Part shown: piece after piece, positions 42,526 through 49,574 of the stretch | Layout of the letters: the number at the start of each line of letters is the position of its first letter | Position numbering within the stretch: the stretch's first letter is position 1 | NCBI RefSeq assembly: GCF_024181225.1 | Contig: NZ_CP051198.1 | Location: forward strand, 1,302,001 to 1,366,000 | DNA from: Treponema sp. OMZ 787 | GTDB taxonomy: Bacteria > Spirochaetota > Spirochaetia > Treponematales > Treponemataceae | DNA length: 64,000 nt | Reading direction: 5' to 3' | Position numbers and translations under genes: made by a program | The notes under the pieces: model-generated | Seen by the model: the letters and a program-made list of their open reading frames with translations, nothing else | Databases searched by the model: none | Told to the model about the DNA's origin: nothing

Positions 42526-44096
42526 ATGAAAAAAAATTAAAATTCCCTTATAGGTTTTTTGTATTAAAACCGATTGTAGTATCTGCTTGTGCAGCCGTAT
42601 TATCTTTTTATTTTTTTTGTGCGGTAGAAAATTATTTTAATAAGTTTTTAATAAGTTTAATTTTTATTTTAAGTCTTATAATCGGTTTTATATTTCGAAA
42701 AAAGAAGCGGTTTTTTATATTTGCAGGGATTGTTACAGGAAGCCTTGCGGTATTGCATCTCTTTTTTATTTATGCCGAACCCTGTTCTCTTGGAGAATTA
42801 AATAAGGTTAACAGTATTCAAGCAGAGCTTACAGGAGAAGCCTATCCTGCAGGCGAAAAATACTATGCTGCAAATGCTAAACTTATATCTTTTTCATATA
42901 AGAATGGTGCTAAATTTTCTTCAAGCGGAAATATAAAGATATTTTTTCCCTCGGAGATGGTCCTACAAAATAATGCTTACGGAGTTTCGGCCTATAAGGC
43001 CTTCGGTACGGCAGCCTCTGCTCATGCTTCTTTTTCTGTTCCAAGAAAAATTGCTCTTACCAATTTTTCCAAGGGGGTAAGATTTGAAGCTTCCGGGCAT
43101 TTCGGTACAAAGAAAAGCAGCATAAGCCCCTTAGCCTTTTTTGCAGATAAGTCCGTGCCGGAATTTTTAGGCTGGAAATCTTCAGTTTTAAGGTTCAGGG
43201 CTTTTTTGCGTTTTTATCTCATGCGCTTATTGGCCGAGTGGGGAAGTGCCGGGGGCTTACTTTTAGCCCTCCTTTCCGCAAACAGAGATTTTTTAAGCAA
43301 GACTGTTTCAGATGCCTTTAGAAATGCCGGCCTTGCCCATGTATTGGCCCTTTCAGGAATGCATGTTTCGTTGGTCAGCTTAACAGCCTTGCAGATGGGA
43401 TCAATATTCGGAAAAAAAAGCCTCGCAATAAAATTCTCATTAATTTCCATTATCTTCTTTGTTTGGTTTGCAGGGGCCGCTCCATCTCTTAATCGGGCTC
43501 TGGGAATGATGATCTTAATTATTCTCGGAAGATCTTTAGGCCTTCAGCCTTCGATGCTTCCGGTTTTATGTACAATGCTGATTTTTCATATTGCCGTAAA
43601 ACCTGATGATGCTTTGAGTCTAGGCTTTATGCTTTCATATGGAGCCTTGGCCGGTATTCTTATCTTTGGAAGTGCCGTATTCGATATCTTAAACGGGAAA
43701 ATACCTCCCAAAATCTTGGGAAGTTTTTCTGCTTCGATAGGGGCACAGACATTTACGGCACCTATTGTGATAACTAAGATAGGATCTTTGGCTCCTATAG
43801 GTATAATCGCCTCTGTGGTTATAAGTCCCCTTATATCGGCCTTTTTAATTTTCGGGCTTGCAGCAATTTTTATTTCGCTTTTATTCCCCTTTACCGGTTT
43901 TATTTTTTCTTATTTGCTGAATGGTTTTTATGATGTGATATATTTTTTTATTAAGATTTTTGCGATAGTCAAACCGTTTACAGCAATGACTTTTTTTGAG
44001 ACCTTAGCATTTTGCCTTATCCCGTTTACGGCAGGATTGGTTTGTATGTTTTATGCCGATAAGATGTTAAAAATTAGGGAGAGCCTTTTAAGATGA
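42519..44096 (+). CDS. comEC: ComEC/Rec2-family DNA-uptake membrane protein, no beta-lactamase domain
   Basis: The 525-residue protein has several N-terminal membrane segments (about 15-80), a DUF4131-like extracytoplasmic region and the Competence core (LLALLSANRDFLSKTVSDAF, AGLAHVLALSGMHVSL, PSLNRALGMMILI, LSLGFMLSYGALAGILIFG) with about nine membrane segments. Full ComEC has a C-terminal metallo-beta-lactamase domain, absent here. It begins at GTG (42519) after a GAGGAG site inside the preceding gene. DNA uptake in this organism is a possibility but not shown. It overlaps the yigZ start by four bases. Confidence 0.87.
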   Translation: MVNEKKLKFPYRFFVLKPIVVSACAAVLSFYFFCAVENYFNKFLISLIFILSLIIGFIFRKKKRFFIFAGIVTGSLAVLHLFFIYAEPCSLGELNKVNSIQAELTGEAYPAGEKYYAANAKLISFSYKNGAKFSSSGNIKIFFPSEMVLQNNAYGVSAYKAFGTAASAHASFSVPRKIALTNFSKGVRFEASGHFGTKKSSISPLAFFADKSVPEFLGWKSSVLRFRAFLRFYLMRLLAEWGSAGGLLLALLSANRDFLSKTVSDAFRNAGLAHVLALSGMHVSLVSLTALQMGSIFGKKSLAIKFSLISIIFFVWFAGAAPSLNRALGMMILIILGRSLGLQPSMLPVLCTMLIFHIAVKPDDALSLGFMLSYGALAGILIFGSAVFDILNGKIPPKILGSFSASIGAQTFTAPIVITKIGSLAPIGIIASVVISPLISAFLIFGLAAIFISLLFPFTGFIFSYLLNGFYDVIYFFIKIFAIVKPFTAMTFFETLAFCLIPFTAGLVCMFYADKMLKIRESLLR

Positions 44097-44713
44097 AAAT
44101 TTTAATGAGATATGTTTCGAGTGAGCTCAGCGTAAAAAATTCAAGATTTTTATCGGAAATTTTCCCTATAAATTCTGCGGCTGAGGCTAGGGAACTTTTA
44201 AAAAGCCAAAAAGAAAAATATGAGGATGCACGTCATGTGGTTCATGCCTTTATTGCAGGCGAAAACGGCGAGATCTTAGGCTGTTCCGATGACGGAGAAC
44301 CTTCCGGTACCGCCGGCCGGCCGGCTCTTGCCGTGCTCAAGGGTTCAGGTATTACGAACATAATGCTTACTATTACACGCTGGTTCGGCGGTACTCTTTT
44401 AGGAACAGGCGGTTTGGTAAAGGCTTATTCCGATTCTGCAAAACTTGTTTTGAAGGAAGCCGAAACTGAAGATCTTATCAAAAAGCTTATTTTCCGATTT
44501 GAATGTTCCTATTCCGAATGGGAAAATTTAAAGCGTCATCTTGATGAGTTTTCAGTTGAACATTTAGAATTGGCTTATGAAGAAAAGATAAGATTTAAAG
44601 GTCAAATTCCTGAAGAAAAAAAAATACCCTTTGAAGCCTTTATTGAGAATGCTTCAAAGGGCGGTATAAGTTTAGTCTTCCCAGCCGATATTAATGCTGA
44701 CTTTTGTTACTAA
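44093..44713 (+). CDS. yigZ: YigZ/IMPACT-family protein
   Basis: The 206-residue protein has the UPF0029/IMPACT N-terminal domain (SRFLSEIFPI, ARHVVHAFI, CSDDGEPSGTAGRPALAVLKGSGITNIMLTITRWFGGTLLGTGGLVKAY) and a ferredoxin-like C-terminal DUF1949 part. Its molecular role is not firmly known; related proteins influence translation or peptide regulation. It starts in a four-base overlap with comEC. Its 3' end overlaps the converging FecR gene by 42 bases. Confidence 0.9.
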   Translation: MKILMRYVSSELSVKNSRFLSEIFPINSAAEARELLKSQKEKYEDARHVVHAFIAGENGEILGCSDDGEPSGTAGRPALAVLKGSGITNIMLTITRWFGGTLLGTGGLVKAYSDSAKLVLKEAETEDLIKKLIFRFECSYSEWENLKRHLDEFSVEHLELAYEEKIRFKGQIPEEKKIPFEAFIENASKGGISLVFPADINADFCY

Positions 44714-45364
44714 TGAAGCAACACTTGCCACATCTTCAAATGCTAAAGTCTGAGATGTAATTGTCGGAGAGTTAGCTTCTGCCTCTGCAAGAGTTTTTAC
44801 AGTTTGAGGTAAAACCTCATTGGCCTTAATGTTTTGTGCCGGAGTTACCATACCGCTATCGTTAATGATAACCGAGTCCCCGATATTTACCCTAGTTTCA
44901 ATTCCGTTATTGTTTACATAGGACCAAGAGCCGCTTGTTCCTATTAAAAGACCATCGGATCCGATTTCGCCTGAGGTTCCTCGAACGGAAGCCGTTGCAA
45001 CAGGAGTTTTTACCTTAAACTCAACCTTCTTTGTTGATGCCGGTTTTATATCCGCTTTCACTGAGCCTACATTTAAGTAAACTTCGGAAGAGACGGCTTC
45101 ATTCTTTTGTGTGATTTCCTCAATAGTAAGTCTTGTCATAGGCCTAACCGTAATAACTGAACCGTCAATCTTTAAAGTTAGTTCTGACTTAAATCCTGTT
45201 GAAATCATACTTCCAGCTTCGATTTTGTTTCCTGCTTTTGCAGGAAGCCAATGTCCGCCTTTTTTTATTTCTGCTTTTCCTTTAACGGCAATTACTTCAC
45301 CATTCATTGCCGTAAGAGATAAGCTTAGACAAATAAGGCTGATAATAATAAAAATCTTTTTCAT
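44672..45364 (-). CDS. Exported FecR-domain protein
   Basis: The 230-residue product has a signal peptide (cleavage near LTAM-N, about 19) and one FecR domain (GEVIAVKGKAEIKKGGHWLPAKAGNKIEAGSMISTG then ELTLKIDGSVITVRPMTRLTIEEI). FecR domains sense signals at the outer membrane in other bacteria; alone and exported, it may be a periplasmic scaffold or sensor. The last of a three-gene operon with a barrel protein and a small exported protein. It overlaps yigZ by 42 bases at their 3' ends. Confidence 0.8.
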   Translation of the reverse strand: MKKIFIIISLICLSLSLTAMNGEVIAVKGKAEIKKGGHWLPAKAGNKIEAGSMISTGFKSELTLKIDGSVITVRPMTRLTIEEITQKNEAVSSEVYLNVGSVKADIKPASTKKVEFKVKTPVATASVRGTSGEIGSDGLLIGTSGSWSYVNNNGIETRVNIGDSVIINDSGMVTPAQNIKANEVLPQTVKTLAEAEANSPTITSQTLAFEDVASVASLVTKVSINIGWED

Positions 45365-45385
45365 TGTTCTTCTCCTATAAAAAAT

Positions 45386-46570
45386 TTAGAAGGAAATTAT
45401 ACCCTTTAATCCTATTCGGGCATCAATATTTCCATTTTTTTCTATGAACATACCCAGGTCTCCGCTTACCGCTATATCTTGAAGTATAGTGTAATTGACC
45501 GATGTCGACCATTCAAAGCCTTTAAGAAAGTTTTTTCCTTTAGGCTGAGTCATTCCGTGTGTCATAATGTTAAATTCAGTACTCAAGAATAGATCGGCTA
45601 TAGGTTTTATGCTCCCATTTAATCCCGTTTTCCATAAGTCATTACTTTCAATAAACTTAACTTTTGAGGCGTTTGAAACTGTAAAAGATTTAAACTCTTG
45701 CTTTCCTCCAGAAAACCATTCACTTTTTAAACCTATTTTTGAACTATACTTTTTGAAATAATAATTAAGTTCGCCCAGTACAAAGAATCCGGCTTTTACA
45801 TCTTTTTTATTCCTTGTTATAATTGAGCTGGTGACTGAGGCATTATAAAAGAGACCTTTTACTATCGGACCATTTAACGATATTGATATATAGTTATTGG
45901 TATCTTTCGGATTTGATGTTGCGATAAAAGAGTTCAAATCCAAGTTTGCTGTATGTCTCAATGAGGCAAATGGAATTTTGAATAATGCAGATATATGAGC
46001 AAATGATGGGGCTAGATTATAAATTTTTGCTTCTTTTGAGGATATAGCTTTTATATCCGGTGTATTTATTGGGTTTACATAAGTATTCAAAAGTCCGGTA
46101 TATCCAAGGTTAAAAAATGTTGAAAATTGAGGCATTGTATAAGAAAGATAAATACCGTCAATATTTTGGTTAAGAATCGTTGCAGTAATATCTGATATGT
46201 TATATCTTCCTGCTTCAATATTGAAACTATTGCTGCCGATAGGGATTAGAAAACTAAACTTGAGCATATCCAAATTTGCGATATGCGTAATGTCATTTTT
46301 AGCATCAAATTTTTTTTGAGGTTTTATAGGCTTTTTTAAATTTAGCAAATATGAAGCCTGAATGGCAAAATTATAGTTTCCTTCTTTGTCCAAGTTTTGT
46401 TTAGCCCAAAGGGACAAACTGTCAAAATGAGAGAGTGAAAGATTTTGATTTTTATTCTTTTGGCCGACATCGAGGCCTATACCTGTTTTAAAAATTCCGC
46501 CTGCTTCAAAGGCTGAAAGGCTCAGCGAAATAATCAAAAAGAAAAATGTAAGGGTTCTTATTTTTTTCAT
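45386..46570 (-). CDS. Predicted outer-membrane beta-barrel protein
   Basis: The 394-residue product has a signal peptide (cleavage near LSLSAFEA, about residue 20). The mature part is a chain of amphipathic strands with aromatic ends and finishes in KGIISF, a terminal Phe as expected for a barrel. The family is not recognised. It stands between a small exported protein and the FecR-domain protein with gaps of 10 and 21 bases, so they may act together at the cell surface. Confidence 0.72.
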   Translation of the reverse strand: MKKIRTLTFFFLIISLSLSAFEAGGIFKTGIGLDVGQKNKNQNLSLSHFDSLSLWAKQNLDKEGNYNFAIQASYLLNLKKPIKPQKKFDAKNDITHIANLDMLKFSFLIPIGSNSFNIEAGRYNISDITATILNQNIDGIYLSYTMPQFSTFFNLGYTGLLNTYVNPINTPDIKAISSKEAKIYNLAPSFAHISALFKIPFASLRHTANLDLNSFIATSNPKDTNNYISISLNGPIVKGLFYNASVTSSIITRNKKDVKAGFFVLGELNYYFKKYSSKIGLKSEWFSGGKQEFKSFTVSNASKVKFIESNDLWKTGLNGSIKPIADLFLSTEFNIMTHGMTQPKGKNFLKGFEWSTSVNYTILQDIAVSGDLGMFIEKNGNIDARIGLKGIISF

Positions 46571-46580
46571 GTATTTCTCC

Positions 46581-47021
46581 TTATCTGTCTGCTTTGGGCA
46601 TTATCTTTGCTAACAGGTTAATCGCGGTAAAGGGCGTGATATTCGAAGAAGGTACCGTTTTTTGCGGTATCATCTTCATTATCTTGAGCTGCCTAAAAGC
46701 ATAATGCGGATTTTTTGCGATTGAATACCATAAACCGTGTTTTATGGACGAATATTGTAAGGCCAGATTTGAAAATTCGTCAAACCGAATCGGCTCATCA
46801 TGTTTTTTGTTCTCAAACATTTTAAGCCCCTTAAATTTGTCGAAAGCCGTCTGATAAGAATCAGCCTCCTTAACTTCTCCGATTGCTGTTCCTACGAGGT
46901 AACAGGCTTGCCCTCTTGTTAAATTTTTAGACTCTAAAATCTCATCGACTTTTTCTGCCGATTGTGCAAAAATCAGAGTTCCAATACTTAAACATATTAA
47001 AATTAAGAACAATTTTTTCAT
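46581..47021 (-). CDS. Small exported protein, unknown
   Basis: The 146-residue product has a signal peptide (about 1-19, ending LIFAQS). The rest is helical and charged, with no recognised domain. GAGGAGG precedes the ATG, and a good extended -10 promoter (TGCTATAAT at 47056-47064, TTGTTA 17 bases before TATAAT) lies upstream. First gene of the operon with the barrel and FecR genes. Confidence 0.75.
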   Translation of the reverse strand: MKKLFLILICLSIGTLIFAQSAEKVDEILESKNLTRGQACYLVGTAIGEVKEADSYQTAFDKFKGLKMFENKKHDEPIRFDEFSNLALQYSSIKHGLWYSIAKNPHYAFRQLKIMKMIPQKTVPSSNITPFTAINLLAKIMPKADR

Positions 47022-47055
47022 ATTTCCTCCTCAATTTCTCATAAACTTGTACTAA

Positions 47056-47084
47056 ATTATAGCACAAAAATTAAAAAATAACAA
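47056..47084 (-). promoter_or_regulatory. Promoter of the exported/barrel/FecR operon
   Basis: TTGTTA, 17-base spacer ending in TGC, TATAAT (47056-47061). The leader of about 30 bases contains GAGGAGG. Confidence 0.55.
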
Positions 47085-47130
47085 TCAAAACGATAAAGAA
47101 ATACAATTATAAATTGAAATCGGTTTCTTC

Positions 47131-47159
47131 TTGAATTTTTATGCTTTTTGGTGTATTGT
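47131..47159 (+). promoter_or_regulatory. Promoter of the AAA ATPase gene
   Basis: TTGAAT (47131-47136), 17-base spacer, TATTGT (47154-47159), then GGGAGGG before the ATG at 47181. Confidence 0.5.
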
Positions 47160-47180
47160 TAGTATAAGGCGGGAGGGATT

Positions 47181-48944
47181 ATGGCCGCAGGAAAACAACT
47201 GATTAAAGAAAATAGTGCCTACATAGATATTTTGCCTGAGTGGGCACAGGAGCTTTCCAGAAAATATTGTTCAAAAACTGCAAACCTTTACTTTGTGCAT
47301 GGAAATATCAGGGATTTTTTGCCCCATCAAATGGCTGAATATGGGCATAAATTTTTATTTGTAAGAATAAGGGACTATATTTCCGAAGTTCTTTTCGGGA
47401 ATCAAGACATAATAGTATATTACGACAAGTCCGGAGGTATTTCCTTTTGTACTTCGGATATGGAAAGAGCCTACCTTGAAACAATGCACAGAAACTATCC
47501 AGATGTACCTCCTTCAGCCTTTTTATCCCGTGATCCGGAAGAGGCTTTTTCGTATCTTGAAAGATATTTTGTGCTCAACTTCGGGAAAAATTTGAGGATT
47601 GTGCTCATCGCAGATTATGCTGAAACTATAATTCCGGCCGACGAGATAGGAAATTTGGACGAAACCGACAGGTATTGTCTTGTTACCCTAAACAGGTGGT
47701 CTCATGAGCCTTCTTTTACGCGGGAAGATATATCCATAATAATGCTTACCGAGAACCTCACAGACCTAAACCCTAGACTTACAGCATCTCCTTCTACCAT
47801 AAAGGTTCGTATTCCTCTGCCGGATGCTGCCGTGAGGGTTAATTTTTTGGAGCATTTAAGGCGGACAGAGGAAATTCTTTTAGCCGAGAGGGGCTTAAGC
47901 CCTGAAAGAATGGGAGCTTTAACCTCGGGGCTGAACCTTTTGAACCTGTACCAGCTTGTAGGGGAGTCCTACCAAGATGATAGGCCTATAAGTTTGGATT
48001 ATTTGGCCGCCAAAAAGAGGGAAATCATAGAAAATGAGGCCGGAGGCCTTTTGGAATTTATAGATACCGATTATGACCTCTCCCTTGTTTCGGGCCATGA
48101 CTTTGTAAAAAAGCGTTTTAAAATTGCGGCAAAGGCCTTAAAGGCTGCAAGAACCGATGTTCTCCCAATGGGCTATCTTATTTCGGGGCCAATAGGTACC
48201 GGAAAAACCTTTATAGTTTCGGCCTTTGCAGGAGAGATAGGCATTCCCATGGTTAGGTTACGCAATTTCCGCTCACAATGGCAGGGGGCGACCGAATCGA
48301 ATCTTGAAAAAGTGCTTAATATTTTGCGGGCTATGTCGCCCGTGGCTGTAATGATAGATGAGGCCGATGTTGTTCTCGGAAACCGGACTGCGAACGATAT
48401 ATCCGGTACTTCAAGCCGTGTCTTTGCCCAGATAGCGAATTTTATGGGAAATACTGCATACCGTGGAAAGATAATCTGGTTTTTGATTACCTGCCGCCCT
48501 GACTTAATTCCTGTCGACTTAAAAAGGCAGGGCAGAGCAGAGGAACATCTGGCCCTTTTTTACCCGGAGACCGATGCCGAAAGGCTCGATCTTTTTGAAA
48601 CCCTCCAAAAAAAGCTCCGTATCAAGCTCCATGAGGTAAATTTAAATTCGGTAATAAGGAAGATTAAATTCGATGTATCCGGTGCAGATATTGAAGCCAT
48701 ACTTGTGCGTGCAAAGATGAATGCAACAGTAGAAGGCAGGGCGATGGTTATACAAAAAGACTTGGAGGAAACTATAGTCGATTTTATTCCGCCTTCCTAT
48801 CCCTACGAAATAGAATTACAAAATTTGGTTGCCGCAATCGAATGTACAAGCAAGGAGATGGTTCCGAAAAAGTACCAATCGATGCAGCGTTCTGCCATGT
48901 CCGCCGAAATTTTCGAGATAAAGCAGCTTTTGGGAGAAAAATAA
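47181..48944 (+). CDS. AAA+ ATPase with a degenerate N-terminal ATPase-like half
   Basis: The 587-residue protein has a complete AAA module in its C-terminal half: Walker A GPIGTGKTF (near residues 336-344), Walker B VAVMIDEADVVLG, sensor 1 IIWFLITCRPDLIP and the DLKRQGRAEEH arginine region. The N-terminal half has Walker-B-like RIVLIADYAE and sensor-like LTENLTDLNPRL but no Walker A, so it is probably a non-hydrolysing ATPase domain. The layout is like two-domain remodelling ATPases of the Cdc48/FtsH clade without a protease. Its client is unknown. GGGAGGG precedes the ATG. Confidence 0.82.
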   Translation: MAAGKQLIKENSAYIDILPEWAQELSRKYCSKTANLYFVHGNIRDFLPHQMAEYGHKFLFVRIRDYISEVLFGNQDIIVYYDKSGGISFCTSDMERAYLETMHRNYPDVPPSAFLSRDPEEAFSYLERYFVLNFGKNLRIVLIADYAETIIPADEIGNLDETDRYCLVTLNRWSHEPSFTREDISIIMLTENLTDLNPRLTASPSTIKVRIPLPDAAVRVNFLEHLRRTEEILLAERGLSPERMGALTSGLNLLNLYQLVGESYQDDRPISLDYLAAKKREIIENEAGGLLEFIDTDYDLSLVSGHDFVKKRFKIAAKALKAARTDVLPMGYLISGPIGTGKTFIVSAFAGEIGIPMVRLRNFRSQWQGATESNLEKVLNILRAMSPVAVMIDEADVVLGNRTANDISGTSSRVFAQIANFMGNTAYRGKIIWFLITCRPDLIPVDLKRQGRAEEHLALFYPETDAERLDLFETLQKKLRIKLHEVNLNSVIRKIKFDVSGADIEAILVRAKMNATVEGRAMVIQKDLEETIVDFIPPSYPYEIELQNLVAAIECTSKEMVPKKYQSMQRSAMSAEIFEIKQLLGEK

Positions 48945-48988
48945 TTGAAAATCCATTGACCGCTGTTTGAAGAATTTGATAGCGGCTA

Positions 48989-49017
48989 TTGACACACTAT
49001 ATATAGTGTGTTATTCT
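48989..49017 (+). promoter_or_regulatory. nrdR promoter containing a perfect NrdR box
   Basis: TTGACA (48989-48994), 17-base spacer, TATTCT (49012-49017). The spacer is almost filled by a 20-base perfect palindrome (48992-49011) whose core ACACTATATATAGTGT (48994-49009) matches the known NrdR-box consensus. NrdR bound here would block RNA polymerase and so repress its own operon with nrdD. A second, well-matched box was not found nearby. Confidence 0.82.
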
Positions 49018-49056
49018 GTAGTATATAATTAGATACGCTATTTTTGGGAGGGAAGG

Positions 49057-49086
49057 ATGCCTGCTCTTAGGTGTCCGGTAAGTTAA
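49057..49086 (+). CDS. Nine-codon upstream ORF ahead of nrdR
   Basis: ATG at 49057 follows a strong GGGAGGGAAGG ribosome-binding site, and the frame reads MPALRCPVS and stops at TAA two bases before the nrdR ATG. nrdR itself has no good ribosome-binding site, so its translation probably depends on ribosomes ending this small ORF. The RCP in the leader resembles the RCPHC at the start of NrdR, possibly a partial duplication. Confidence 0.5.
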   Translation: MPALRCPVS

Positions 49087-49088
49087 AT

Positions 49089-49550
49089 ATGAGATGTCCG
49101 CATTGCGGAAGCAGCGACGATAAGGTTATGGAGTCAAGAACCCTGGCTCAAGGGGAATGTATCCGCAGGAGGCGGGAGTGTCTTGCCTGCGGTTACCGCT
49201 TTACAAGTTATGAGCGTATTGAAGAAAAGCCCTTTATGGTTATCAAAAAGGACGGCCGGAGGGAACCCTTTGACAGAAAAAAGCTTGAAAAGGGCATTGA
49301 AAGAGCTCTTGAAAAGCGTCCCGTTTCCCTAAACACTATAGAAAATATTGTTACCGAAATTGAAGATCAGGCAATTGTAAATTCGGGTCTTAGCAAAGAA
49401 ATTGAGACTACAGTCTTGGGGGAGATAGTTCTATCTCATTTGTACTCCATAGACAAGGTAGCTTATATCCGTTTTGCCTCTGTTTATAAACAATTCAGTA
49501 ATTTGGATGAATTTGTCAGCGAGGTAAAAAAGGTGCGAAAAATAAAGTAA
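49089..49550 (+). CDS. nrdR: Transcriptional repressor NrdR
   Basis: The 153-residue protein has the N-terminal zinc ribbon (CPHC and CLAC, residues about 3-35) followed by an ATP-cone domain (FMVIKKDGRREPFDRKKLEKGIERALEKRP). It senses ATP/dATP and represses ribonucleotide reductase genes. The ATG at 49089 gives the family-typical MRCPHCG start; an upstream GTG would add six residues. Its own promoter carries a perfect NrdR box. It is the first main gene of the operon with nrdD, which starts 25 bases after its stop. Confidence 0.95.
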   Translation: MRCPHCGSSDDKVMESRTLAQGECIRRRRECLACGYRFTSYERIEEKPFMVIKKDGRREPFDRKKLEKGIERALEKRPVSLNTIENIVTEIEDQAIVNSGLSKEIETTVLGEIVLSHLYSIDKVAYIRFASVYKQFSNLDEFVSEVKKVRKIK

Positions 49551-49574
49551 ATATATGGGAGGTATTTAAAAATT

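Noticed and set aside
49018-49050. Second NrdR box downstream of the first
   Set aside because: The sequence after the -10 only weakly resembles the consensus and is not palindromic.
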